Shown one piece after another: positions 9,702-17,895 of a stretch of DNA of 64,000 nt. The notes below the pieces were generated by a model, which was not told where the DNA came from, did not search any database, and was given only the letters and a program-made list of their open reading frames with translations. Within the stretch, counting starts at the first letter, position 1; each line of letters starts with the position of its first letter. The DNA is taken from assembly GCF_002210435.1 (NCBI RefSeq), contig NZ_MZMV01000005.1, positions 62,001-126,000 of the forward strand, given 5' to 3'. The translations under genes were made by a program, and so were the position numbers. The DNA is from Micromonospora wenchangensis (lineage in GTDB: Bacteria; Actinomycetota; Actinomycetes; Mycobacteriales; Micromonosporaceae).

Positions 9702-9842
9702 TCAACGACGGGCCGCCCGCCGCCGCAGCCCACCCACCAGCACGACGAGGACAGCCAGGGTTGAGCCGGCGACGAGGATGAGGTTCCCCCGGTTTGCCGG
9801 AGGCTCCTCGGGACCTGGACCGGCGCCTACCTCACCTGCCAT
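9702..9842 (-). CDS. Possible 46-residue single-span membrane peptide
   Basis: A short frame from ATG 9842 to TGA 9702 encodes an acidic, Pro-rich N-terminus (about 20 residues), one hydrophobic span (LILVAGSTLAVLVVLVGG) and an Arg cluster ending RRRAARR. That tripartite layout is typical of small bitopic peptides with the C-terminus inside. I see no strong ribosome-binding site and no homolog I can name, so it may be chance; the composition is the only support. Confidence 0.35.
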   Translation of the reverse strand: MAGEVGAGPGPEEPPANRGNLILVAGSTLAVLVVLVGGLRRRAARR

Positions 9843-9896
9843 CAAATCGTGAAACCCTACGCCGCTACAAGCGCCACAGAACCTGACAATGCACTA

Positions 9897-10853
9897 CTAG
9901 GTCTGGTCATACTGCTCCCAAAACCGTGCCCGAAGCTGGTGTCGCACGGCTTCACTCAGATCGACTTCCCCGAGCTGCTCCGACAGGTCGGTCAGTAGGG
10001 CTTTGTCGATATCGCGTGGGATCGATGGTTTGCCGGCGGTGAGTTCCGCCAGGGCCTCGGGCGTGGCGGAACTGCGGAAAGTCGTCAGGACGTTGGTGAC
10101 GACCGAGCCGATCTGTTCGGCAAGGTCAGGAGGATCCTCGTGATTCGTCGTGCCCGTGCCGACGTCCAGGGCCCCGCTGACGGCGAGCGCGGACGGCCGG
10201 CGGGGTGCTCGTGAGTCTTCCTGCGCGGTGGAGCCCGTCGTCGGGGCTTTGGCACGCGGGTGCCCGCCCAGCGACACCGCCATCGGTGACGGCACCGCCG
10301 AGGGTGTCTCCATCTTCGTCACGGCAGTGTCGATGGCGTCCGGAAAAATGATCTTGAGCCCGTCGGCCGCCCGGATCAGATGCCGGCTGATGCCGTGAGG
10401 CCGGTCCTGCCCGTTCGGGACGGCGAGCAGGATGACCTGCACCCCGTGCACCTGGGCCTCCTCCACAGCCTCGGTCAGATCATCGTCGCCCGAGACGAGG
10501 ACGAAGACGTCCGCAACGGCGTTGCGTGCGTGCATCACCAGGTCGAGCCCAATGCGCAGGTCGACACCCTTCTGCTGGCCATCCACGCCGAACCGGCCGA
10601 GCCGCAGCTTGACGTTGGGGAGTTCACCGATGAACTGCTGCGAGCCGTCGGGCACGCCGTCTCTCGCGGAGTCGTACCAGTGAACGCGCAACATCGGCAG
10701 CTCCGACAGCGCCTCGGACTGCTGGACCAGCGCGTCGATCAGTGACTCGTAGTCGACCTGAATCCCGTTCCGCAGCGACGTCCCCGTCACCCGGACCGCC
10801 GCAGCGCTGAGCAGGTAACCGACGTCCACATACAGGGAGCATTTAGGCCTCAC
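9897..10853 (-). CDS. NYN-domain (PIN-like, LabA/DUF88-type) protein, putative RNase
   Basis: The N-terminal 170 or so residues have the NYN pattern of acidic residues on a Rossmann-like fold: YVDVGYLL at the start, GVDLRIGLDLVMHA in the middle and the FVLVSGDDDLTEAVEEA motif. NYN proteins are metal-dependent ribonucleases, sometimes of toxin or tRNA-processing type. The C-terminal part (after about 190) is low-complexity and then helical (TDLSEQLGEVDLSEAVRHQLR). The GTG at 10853, immediately before RPKCSLYVDVGYLL, fits the domain edge better than a TTG ten codons upstream. It stands alone, with no antitoxin-like partner overlapping it. Confidence 0.75.
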   Translation of the reverse strand: MRPKCSLYVDVGYLLSAAAVRVTGTSLRNGIQVDYESLIDALVQQSEALSELPMLRVHWYDSARDGVPDGSQQFIGELPNVKLRLGRFGVDGQQKGVDLRIGLDLVMHARNAVADVFVLVSGDDDLTEAVEEAQVHGVQVILLAVPNGQDRPHGISRHLIRAADGLKIIFPDAIDTAVTKMETPSAVPSPMAVSLGGHPRAKAPTTGSTAQEDSRAPRRPSALAVSGALDVGTGTTNHEDPPDLAEQIGSVVTNVLTTFRSSATPEALAELTAGKPSIPRDIDKALLTDLSEQLGEVDLSEAVRHQLRARFWEQYDQT

Positions 10854-11288
10854 GACCCATAGGATGCCACCCCCGTGCCGCAACTATCGAGGCCGCAGCC
10901 CGGCGGCGCAGCTGCGGCCGCCCGCAGGCAACGGCGTCCGCGATCTTGACATCGCGCCGTCCTGGGGTCGGGGCGTAGCACCACGCCTTGATCAAGGACA
11001 GGACCAAGCCGACGGCCAAGCCGGCGATGAGAGATCGTTTCAGGAACGACGTCGAGCAGCCGGCCGCCAGCGCTGCCGCAGTTGACCAAGCTGCTGCGAC
11101 ATCGGCGATAAGGCGGGGCGTGGCGGCGGAGCATGGTGAAGCCGCGGGATCGCGACCAGCATGGTGGGGGAGCAGGCACCGCCAGAGACAGGCTCCGGTG
11201 ATCTTGATTCGGGCTGATCGGGTGGGGGGACCAGACCTGGAAGATCAGCCTGGGGAGGGCTCACTGTCACGGCCTGTGTCGAAGTTGG
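10854..11288. other. Gap upstream of the NYN gene, no gene seen
   Basis: About 430 bases with only chance frames. No transposase motifs are recognisable here, although the stretch ends directly at an IS5 remnant. Confidence 0.4.
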
Positions 11289-11474
11289 TCACAGCCACTC
11301 GTTGATCGCGGCGATGTGGATGGTGGCTTCGTAGCGGACGGCGAGCTTGTCGAAGCGGATCGCCACAGCGCGGTTGCGTTTGAGTCTGTTGAAGCCGCAC
11401 TCGACTGCGTGGCGCTGCTCGTACCGCTGCGGGTCGAAGGCGGGTGGCCGGCCGCCCTTCGACCCCTTCTTACG
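11289..11474 (-). pseudogene. IS5-family transposase, C-terminal remnant
   Basis: Only the last 60 or so codons survive, including the end of the DDE domain: [20 protein letters not shown], then [18 protein letters not shown] and a stop at 11289. The catalytic Glu in the HAVECGF context belongs to the IS5-type DDE triad. The N-terminal nine tenths of the gene and both inverted repeats are missing. The frame breaks exactly where an IS6-type fragment begins on the other strand. Confidence 0.8.
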
Positions 11475-11712
11475 TTGACGCGGCCCGAGTTACCCGCCAC
11501 GCTCCGGGTGACCGCTGGTTCGTCGACGAGACGTATGTCAAGGTCAGCGGCGTCTGGCGGTACGTGTACCGGGCCATCGGTCAGTACGGGCAGGTCATCG
11601 ACGTGCTGGTATCCGCCCGCCTTGACGCTGCCGCAGCCCGCAGGTTCTTCACCCGGGCACAGAAGGTGTTGAAGACGGTGCCGGTCGAGGTGGTGACCGA
11701 CGCCGCCGCCGT
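11475..11712 (+). pseudogene. IS6-family transposase, internal fragment
   Basis: An internal piece of an IS6/IS240-type DDE transposase. It starts HAPGDRWFVDETYVKVSG, contains the first catalytic Asp (FVDETY), and continues through YRAIGQYGQVIDVLVSARL to the second Asp context VEVVTDAAA before similarity ends. The third acidic residue and both gene ends are absent. It abuts the IS5 remnant head to head, so one element was probably inserted into or deleted against the other. The remaining bases up to 11976 hold no recognisable gene. Confidence 0.8.
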
Positions 11713-11976
11713 CACCACCGACACCCCAGCCCGGCAACGCCCGGCCGCCGCGTTCAACGAGCTCGCCCAGGCGATCTCACTCCCACCGCTCTACCCAGGC
11801 GGAACGCGTCTCCCGATCGGACAACGCAACAGCGCCGGGGATCCGGCTTCGTGGAGCCGCCGCGCCAGCCTCGCCGCAGGAACGCACCAAAAAGCCGATC
11901 TCCGACAGCCGTGCGTGACTCAGGGAGTCGACGGGGCGGTAGGGGCCGGGTGCGGCATGGCCGACCGGCCGGACCT

Positions 11977-12771
11977 TCATCCGAGCAGCCGGCCCTTCGA
12001 CGGTGGAGACCCGTGGCGCCCCGACGATTCCAGGGCCGGCTGCTCGCGTACCCCCGGGCGGATCAGCCCGCCCTCGTACGCCGCGATCGTCGCCTGCACC
12101 CGGTCGCGCACGCCCAGCTTGCCCAGGACGACCGCCACATGGTCCTTGACCGTCGACGCGCTGATACCCAGGACCGCCGCGATCTCGGCGTTGGACAGCC
12201 CGCGTGCCACCTGGTGCAGCACCTGCGTCTCGCGGGGGGTCAGCCCGCCGAGGCGTGCGGCGTCCTCGGGCCCGGGCCCGGTCGCGAACCGGTCGATGAG
12301 CCGGTGGGTGACCCCCGGGTCGAGCATCGCGTCCCCGGCGGCGACGACCCGGACGGCGTCGACGACCCGCTGCGGCTCCGCGTCCTTGAGCAGGAACCCG
12401 GCCGCTCCGGCCCGTAGCGCCGCGAACACGTACTCGTCGAGGCCGAACGTCGTCAGCATGACGATCCGGGTCGCCGGATGCCGCTGCCCGATCACGGCGG
12501 CCGCCGCGATCCCGTCGGCGCAGGTCGGCCGGCCCGAGGGCGGCCCCTCCGGGCGGAGCCCCCGAACCGGCGGACCCGGGGTGGGGGGCCGGCGGGCTGG
12601 CATGCGTACGTCCAGGACGGCGACGTCGGGAGTGGTCGACGCGACGACCGCGACGGCCGAGTCACCGTCGTGGGCCTGGCCGACGACCGCGATGTCCGGC
12701 TCTGCGTCGAGGATCGCGGCGATGCCGGCCCGCACCGTGGCCTCGTCGTCGGCGACGATGACCCGGATCAC
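11977..12771 (-). CDS. NarL/LuxR-family response regulator with an insertion in its receiver domain
   Basis: Protein of 264 aa, second gene of a two-component operon. The receiver keeps the acidic pair (VADDE, residues 8-9), phospho-acceptor Asp54 (VAVLDVRMP), the Thr in VMLTTFG and the Lys in GFLLKDAEP. The C-terminus is a LuxR-type helix-turn-helix (LTPRETQVLHQVARGLSN, then TVKDHVAVVLGKLGVRDR). Between RMP (residues 56-58) and DGIAAAAVIG there is a foreign Pro/Arg/Gly-rich stretch of about 25 residues that this family lacks. The GTG start overlaps the kinase stop (GTGA), so expression is coupled. All catalytic residues survive, so the protein may still fold and signal. Confidence 0.88.
   Translation of the reverse strand: MIRVIVADDEATVRAGIAAILDAEPDIAVVGQAHDGDSAVAVVASTTPDVAVLDVRMPARRPPTPGPPVRGLRPEGPPSGRPTCADGIAAAAVIGQRHPATRIVMLTTFGLDEYVFAALRAGAAGFLLKDAEPQRVVDAVRVVAAGDAMLDPGVTHRLIDRFATGPGPEDAARLGGLTPRETQVLHQVARGLSNAEIAAVLGISASTVKDHVAVVLGKLGVRDRVQATIAAYEGGLIRPGVREQPALESSGRHGSPPSKGRLLG
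12520..12594. repeat. Probable REP-like palindromic insertion inside the response regulator gene
   Basis: About 75 bases encoding an extra Pro/Arg/Gly-rich loop after the phospho-acceptor motif. The segment is bounded by an 8-base inverted repeat, GCCGGCCC at 12528-12535 and GGGCCGGC at 12586-12593, with a smaller inner hairpin (CTCC/GGAG). Its length is a multiple of three and adds no stop, so the host frame is preserved. The insertion is inferred by comparison with the usual receiver layout DxRMPGxDGI; the element family is not known to me. Confidence 0.6.
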
Positions 12772-15002
12772 CGCAGCGCCTCCGGCAACCAGACGCGGAC
12801 CGTGGTGCGGTCGGTGTCGACCGCCACCGAACCGCTGGCGGCGTCCGTCGAATCCCGCAGCGACCGCAGCACCTCCGCACCGACGGGCGGGCAGCGGCGG
12901 ACCTCCAGGCCGATCCCGCCGGCGACGTACGTCACCGTGGCCACCGCGCCGTCGGCGATGAGCGCCGCACCCGCCCGGTGCGCGGCCACCTCCAGGGGCA
13001 CGGGCAGGGACCGTGGCTCGCCGACGAACCGCAGCGCCGACCGGCGGCGCGCCGCCAGGTCGGACAGGGCGGCGACGGCGGGCGGCGGGTCGGGCCGGTC
13101 CTGGGGCAGCCCGTGCAGCAGCCGTCGCAGGGCGACCAGGCTGGCGCGGGCCTGCGCCGCGACCTCGTCCAGCCGGCCCGCCTCGGCCGCGGCGAGCGCC
13201 GAGGTGGCGTGCAGCCGCGCGCTCGCGCGCAGGTCGTCCACGATGCGCGCGCGCTCGCCCCGCGCCGCGCTGTCGGCGTGCCGGCGCACGGTCTCCCGTG
13301 CGGCGGCCTCGGCGGTCGACCGGCGGGACCGCCGCGTCGTCACCAGCCTGCCGGCGAGCCAGGCGGCACCCAGCGGTATCGCGAGCACGACGCCCAGCAC
13401 CGCACCGGCCGCGGCACGGTTTCCGGTGATGTCGGCACCCGCGCCCAGGGCCACCCCGCCGACGGCGGCCACCGCCAACGGCGCGGCGAACCCGAGGCTG
13501 GCTGCGGGCCGGTAGGCGGCCACGGCGTACACCAGCGCCAGCTCGACCCACCAGCACCACAGGAACGTCTCCGCCGGGTCGTGCCGGGTCCAGCCAGCAG
13601 CGGTGCCAGCAAGCCAGGCGACCTGGATCGCCAGCGCCGCGACCAGCGCCGGGCCGGGCGCGAGCCGGCGCCACGCCAACGGCAGCGCGTGCAGCACCAG
13701 CAGCGCCACCAGCAGCGTCGCCGGAATCGGCGCGGCCAGCGGATCGGGGCTGTCCCCGCCCGGCAGCAGCACCGTGCCCGTGGACAGCCCGAGCGCGAGG
13801 ACGACCATCGCCCCGTCCCGGACCGCCGCGCCGGCCCCGGCCCACGTCCGGACGCCCGGCGGCGCTCCCGTCGTCGCCCAGACGGGCGGCGTCGCTCCGG
13901 TCCCTGGCGCGGCGCCCGGTGCCACCCCGGGCCGCCACGGCAGCCGGGCCCGGACCCGCCATCCCGGACCGGCCGGCCCGGCGTCGAGGTCACCGCCGAC
14001 CGCCTCGACCCGGGCGCGGAGCCCGGCGATGCCGAGCCCGCTGCCCACGTCGCCGGCCGCACGGCTGCCACCCCCGTCGAGCACCGTCACGGTGAACCCG
14101 CCGGGGTCGGCGATGATCCGCACCGTCGCCGCCGCGCCCTGCGCGTACCGCATGATGTTGGTCAGCGCCTCGCGGACGATCCCGTGCGCCAGGGCCGCGA
14201 CCGCCGGCGGGACGACCCGCGCGGTGCGCTCGTAGCGCACCCACGGGTGCCCCGCCACCAGCTGGTCGACCGCCTCGATGCCGACCTCGTCGTCCCGCCC
14301 CGCCGACGCCACCACCCGGTCCAGGTCGTCGACCGCCGCCTGCCCGGCGCCGATCGCGTGTTCGATCGCCCGCTCCCGCAGCACCGGGTCGGCGAGGCGC
14401 AGCGCCGCACCGGCGGACACGAGGATCGCGGTCAGCCGGTGACCGGCCACGTCGTGCAGCTCGGTCGAGAGCCGCCGGCGTTCCTGCGCGACCGCGAGCG
14501 GCGCGAACCCGTCCACGGCCGCCCGGAAGGTCTCGGCCGACGCCCGGTCGGCGCGGACCCGACGGCCAAACCGCCCGACCGCCCACACCCCGGCGGCCAC
14601 GGCCCCGAGCACGAGCGCGGTCGCGACGGTGGCCCGCGCCGACGCACCGCAGGCCGCCGCCGTCACGGCGAACCCGGCCACCACGGCCGCGACGCCGGCC
14701 GCCGAGACCGCCGCCGTGCGATGCACCACCAGCGCGTACGCCGTCAGCAGCACCGCGGCCGGGCCGGCCGGGGCGGCCCCGACGACGGGGGCGGCCAGCG
14801 CGGTGGCCAGGGCGGCACCGGCCAGCGCCGGACCGGGCACCCGCCTGCGGTAGAGCAGCGCGACCACGGCGACGACGGCGACGGCGCAGACGCCAGGCGC
14901 CAGCCGCGGCTCCGGCCGGGCGGCGAGCCACCACAGCGCCTGCGACACCGCCACGGCGCCGGCAGCCCAGGTGTCGCCCAGGTCAGGGGCCCAGCGTCGC
15001 AT
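12768..15002 (-). CDS. Tandem NarL-type sensor histidine kinase, second kinase module degenerate
   Basis: Membrane sensor of 744 aa, about twice the usual length. Module 1 (residues 1-390 or so) has several transmembrane helices, the HisKA_3 box RRRLSTELHDVAGHRL with His183, the N-box REALTNIMRYA and the G-box SGLGIAGLRARV. Module 2 repeats the plan: another hydrophobic block, then a dimerisation helix at ERARIVDDLRASARLH, where the phospho-accepting His-Asp pair is lost, and a weak ATPase-like end. It is therefore a natural fusion of an active kinase with a pseudokinase, or a gene fusion after duplication. The start chosen is ATG 15002, ahead of the first hydrophobic segment; an upstream in-frame ATG at 15104 would add an unlikely basic leader. 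The stop overlaps the regulator start. Confidence 0.85.
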   Translation of the reverse strand: MRRWAPDLGDTWAAGAVAVSQALWWLAARPEPRLAPGVCAVAVVAVVALLYRRRVPGPALAGAALATALAAPVVGAAPAGPAAVLLTAYALVVHRTAAVSAAGVAAVVAGFAVTAAACGASARATVATALVLGAVAAGVWAVGRFGRRVRADRASAETFRAAVDGFAPLAVAQERRRLSTELHDVAGHRLTAILVSAGAALRLADPVLRERAIEHAIGAGQAAVDDLDRVVASAGRDDEVGIEAVDQLVAGHPWVRYERTARVVPPAVAALAHGIVREALTNIMRYAQGAAATVRIIADPGGFTVTVLDGGGSRAAGDVGSGLGIAGLRARVEAVGGDLDAGPAGPGWRVRARLPWRPGVAPGAAPGTGATPPVWATTGAPPGVRTWAGAGAAVRDGAMVVLALGLSTGTVLLPGGDSPDPLAAPIPATLLVALLVLHALPLAWRRLAPGPALVAALAIQVAWLAGTAAGWTRHDPAETFLWCWWVELALVYAVAAYRPAASLGFAAPLAVAAVGGVALGAGADITGNRAAAGAVLGVVLAIPLGAAWLAGRLVTTRRSRRSTAEAAARETVRRHADSAARGERARIVDDLRASARLHATSALAAAEAGRLDEVAAQARASLVALRRLLHGLPQDRPDPPPAVAALSDLAARRRSALRFVGEPRSLPVPLEVAAHRAGAALIADGAVATVTYVAGGIGLEVRRCPPVGAEVLRSLRDSTDAASGSVAVDTDRTTVRVWLPEALR

Positions 15003-15112
15003 ACCCCGATGGTACGGGCCGCCCGGCCGGTCGGGACCCCGCCGCGAGACGGGGGTGGGGCGCGCGGAAGCCGTCCTGTGGCACGACGCGCCTACGCCAG
15101 GCACCGGCCAGC

Positions 15113-16402
15113 ATGATCTTCATGGTTCGTTCCCTTGTTCGCCGGAGCATCGGCGTCCTGCTGCTGCCGGTCGCCGTGGCCACCGCCGTGACCGTGGGCG
15201 GCGCGGGCTTCGTCGCCACCGCGCTCGTCACCGCCTGGATACCGCTGCTGTGCGTGGTGGGGCTCGTGTTGCTGGGCACCGTCGCCCAGCTCCTCGCCCG
15301 GCCCGCGTTCGCGCTACTCGGCGTTCGACGCCGGAGCCGCGCCGCGACGGTGCTGGCCGTCGCCGTCACCGTCGCAGTCGCCGGGCTCGCCGCCGTGACC
15401 GTGTTCCGGCCCGGCCCGCACCCGGCCGCCCCGCCCCCACCCGCCGGCGTCCGGTTCTGGGACCTGCCCACCGGATCACGGATTGCGTACGTCCATGCCG
15501 CTGCCTCCGGCACGCCCCGCCCGACGCCCGTGCTCTTCCTGCACGGCGGCCCCGGCACCCCGGGGGAGGGGGTGCCCGCCGTCGGTGCCCTGCTCGCTGC
15601 CGATGGCTTCGAGGTCTACGCCTACGACCAGCTCGGCGCCGGCCGGTCCACCCGGCTCACCGACGTCACCGGCTACACCGTCGCCCGGCAGGTCGCCGAC
15701 CTCGACGCGATCCGTGTCGAGCTGGGCGCCGAGCGCGTCGTTCTCGTCGGGCAGTCGTGGGGCGGGTCGCTCGCGGCGCAGTATCTCGCGGCCCACCCGC
15801 AGCACGTCGCCCGGGCCGTGTTCACCTCGCCCGGCCCGATCTGGGCGGGCGCCTACCCGGACGGCGGAGGCGGCGACCCCTGGGCCCGGATGACCGCCGA
15901 GCAGCGTCGGCAGCGCGACGACCTGTTCGCCTCGCCCCGGGTCATCGCCCAGGCGATCCTGCAGAGCGTCAACCCGAACGCAGCGCACGCGCTCGTCGGC
16001 GACGACGAGGCGGACGCGCTGATGCACGCCGTCGCCGTGCTCGGCAAGGACACCGCCCGTTGCCCCGGTTCGGCACCCGCCGAGGCACACGACAACCACC
16101 AGGGCTTCTACGTCAACCAACAGACGGTCGAGGACTTCGCCCGCATCCCCGATCCGCGGCCCGCGCTCCGGCAGGCCCGGGTGCCGGCGCTGATCATGCG
16201 CGGCGAGTGCGACTTCGTCCCATGGGAGGAAACGTACGAATACCGACGCACGCTGCCGCAGGCGACGCTGGTCTACCTGCCGCACACGGGACACGACATC
16301 ACCTCCGGCCAGCGGGAGGCGTACGACGCGCTGCTTCGCGCGTTCCTGCGCGACGAGCCGCTGCCGCTGCCGGCCTACACCTCGGCCCGACCCCCATCGT
16401 GA
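15113..16402 (+). CDS. Membrane-anchored alpha/beta hydrolase, proline iminopeptidase-like
   Basis: Protein of 429 aa. Two or three hydrophobic helices fill roughly residues 10-105, and an alpha/beta-hydrolase domain follows that probably faces outward. The oxyanion-hole motif HGGPG (LFLHGGPGTPGEG) and nucleophile elbow GQSWGG are those of the proline iminopeptidase/S33 group; the acid is in MRGECDFVPW and the histidine in LPHTGHD. S33 members remove N-terminal proline or cleave small esters and amides; the substrate here is unknown. ATG 15113 and ATG 15122 are both possible starts. It is divergent from the kinase gene, so it may be a target of that two-component system. Confidence 0.82.
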   Translation: MIFMVRSLVRRSIGVLLLPVAVATAVTVGGAGFVATALVTAWIPLLCVVGLVLLGTVAQLLARPAFALLGVRRRSRAATVLAVAVTVAVAGLAAVTVFRPGPHPAAPPPPAGVRFWDLPTGSRIAYVHAAASGTPRPTPVLFLHGGPGTPGEGVPAVGALLAADGFEVYAYDQLGAGRSTRLTDVTGYTVARQVADLDAIRVELGAERVVLVGQSWGGSLAAQYLAAHPQHVARAVFTSPGPIWAGAYPDGGGGDPWARMTAEQRRQRDDLFASPRVIAQAILQSVNPNAAHALVGDDEADALMHAVAVLGKDTARCPGSAPAEAHDNHQGFYVNQQTVEDFARIPDPRPALRQARVPALIMRGECDFVPWEETYEYRRTLPQATLVYLPHTGHDITSGQREAYDALLRAFLRDEPLPLPAYTSARPPS

Positions 16403-16915
16403 GTCGGACCCCGGGCGACGATCGCTCCAGCGCCGGCCCGGCCGCGCGTCCGGCGAACACCCGGCCAGCCAAGACTGGGGTCCCGAACCAGGGAGATCCC
16501 TGGTCCCAGGTGGTTCCCGGCGGCCACACACTGGCGTTCGTCCGGCCGAGCAGCCGGGCGCTCCCTCAGGGTGAACAGGGGTACGATCGGACGCTGGCCC
16601 TGCCCGTCCTCCGTTGAGCCGCGCACCGCCACCTGCCGGGTCGGCGGGAATCGGCGCGAGGACGTTACGGGATGATTCCCACCCCGGTGCCTTCGTTTTC
16701 GGCAACCTATCCGAGGCTCCGGAAATACCGCTCCGACGCTGCTCCCTCTTCGCCTTCCAGTACCCCATTTCGCGTATTGGGAATGCGCGGGCAGCTGTGA
16801 CGTGTCCGAAGTGGGACACGACACCTCCGGTACTTCTAATCTCCCGGATAGTGCGGCATTGTTGGATTTCCACTGGTCGGCGAAAGCTGGTCGGTGTGAT
16901 CACGGGAGGCACCGG
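16403..16915. other. Gap without a recognisable gene
   Basis: About 510 bases between the hydrolase and the broken AraC-type gene. No motif-bearing frame is present. The last 250 bases are visibly less GC-rich than the flanks and probably carry the promoter of the AraC-type gene. Confidence 0.35.
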
Positions 16916-17560
16916 ATGGCGGGCTATCGACCGCCGCTCAACCGGCGGCCGACGGCACGAGTGGCCATCGACGCCGATCCCGGGGTCGGGGTGCAGCCAT
17001 CGCCCTGGCAGCGGTACATCATGACCGATGCCGACGAGGTGCTCGCCTTCTTCCAGACCACCTTCGCCGACGTCGACGTCCTGGTGTCCGCACCTGGGCC
17101 GGAGGGAGCGGAACTGTGGGGCATGCGGGCCGTGCTCGGCGATGTCGTGCTGAATGACTGGCAGTGCTCGGCGCAGATGCGGGTGCGAGGCGTTGCGCGT
17201 GGGCTGATCAACATCATCCACGTGCGGAGCGGGCGGCTCTGCATCACCGAGCATGGGGAGGTCAATCAGGTGGCCCCCGGCCACACCGTCCTGCTGCCGG
17301 CCGGCCAGGTGCTCGAACTGGAGTGTGATGCCGTCGAAACTCTCACCGTCGGGCTGCCCACAGCGCTGGTTGACGAGGTAGCCCGATTTCGGACCGAGAC
17401 CGGGCGGGTGCGCTTCGCAGGGACCAGTCCGATCTCAATCGGGTTGGAGAGGCACTGGCTGGGGACGCTGGCGTACGTCCGGCAGGTGGTGCTGGCCGAC
17501 ATCGCCCTGGCCACCAACCCGCTGCTGATCGGCTACCGGCGGCGGCACGAACAGGGTCGA
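16916..17560 (+). pseudogene. Truncated AraC-family regulator (cupin-like sensor domain only)
   Basis: The start ATG 16916 has a good ribosome-binding site (GGGAGG, six bases away). The first 205 or so codons match the AraC_binding_2 sensor half of AraC/XylS regulators (LINIIHVRSGRLCITEHGEV, then HTVLLPAGQVLELE, ending near ALATNPLLIG). The two helix-turn-helix motifs that should follow are absent. After about 17540 the frame runs into unrelated Arg-rich codons and continues antisense into the beta-glucosidase gene. A separate open stretch at 17543-17741 in another frame reads like real protein (TFTDDWIVGLSDLTLRVRK) but I cannot name it. The gene cannot encode a DNA-binding regulator. Confidence 0.7.
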
Positions 17561-17841
17561 CGCGATCCGCACGTTCACCGACGACTGGATCGTCGGCCTT
17601 TCCGACCTGACCCTCCGGGTTCGCAAGGCCGCAGCACCGGCACAAACCGGGCACGCCGCCAGGGTCCACCGGCTGTTTCCCGCAGAGCACGTCTACCCAC
17701 TGACACGGACACCGGATGGCCTCCTCTCCCCGGGTGGATGACAGTCGATTGTCTGACGATCGAGGCGTTCACGGACCCGCCGACCAGGTTCACCTGTGGG
17801 GTCAGCGGCGCGACCGGCAGGCCGAGGATCGCCGGGTCGGG

Positions 17842-17874
17842 CCCCTGGGTGTCACCCGGTGTGACACCCAGGGG
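17842..17874 (-). terminator. Rho-independent-type hairpin after the beta-glucoside operon
   Basis: A perfect 14-base stem, CCCCTGGGTGTCAC with GTGACACCCAGGGG around a CCGGT loop, lies 22 bases after the stop of the GH1 gene. No T-tract follows, as is common in actinomycete terminators. It is symmetrical, so it could act in both directions. Confidence 0.75.
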
Positions 17875-17895
17875 TTCCCGGGCCCCGTCGGCCCG

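Noticed and set aside
12978..15116. A 712-codon open frame on the plus strand opposite the histidine kinase gene
   Set aside because: Antisense shadow of very GC-rich coding sequence; composition is Arg/Gly/Pro-dominated, no motifs, while the opposite strand encodes a clear kinase.
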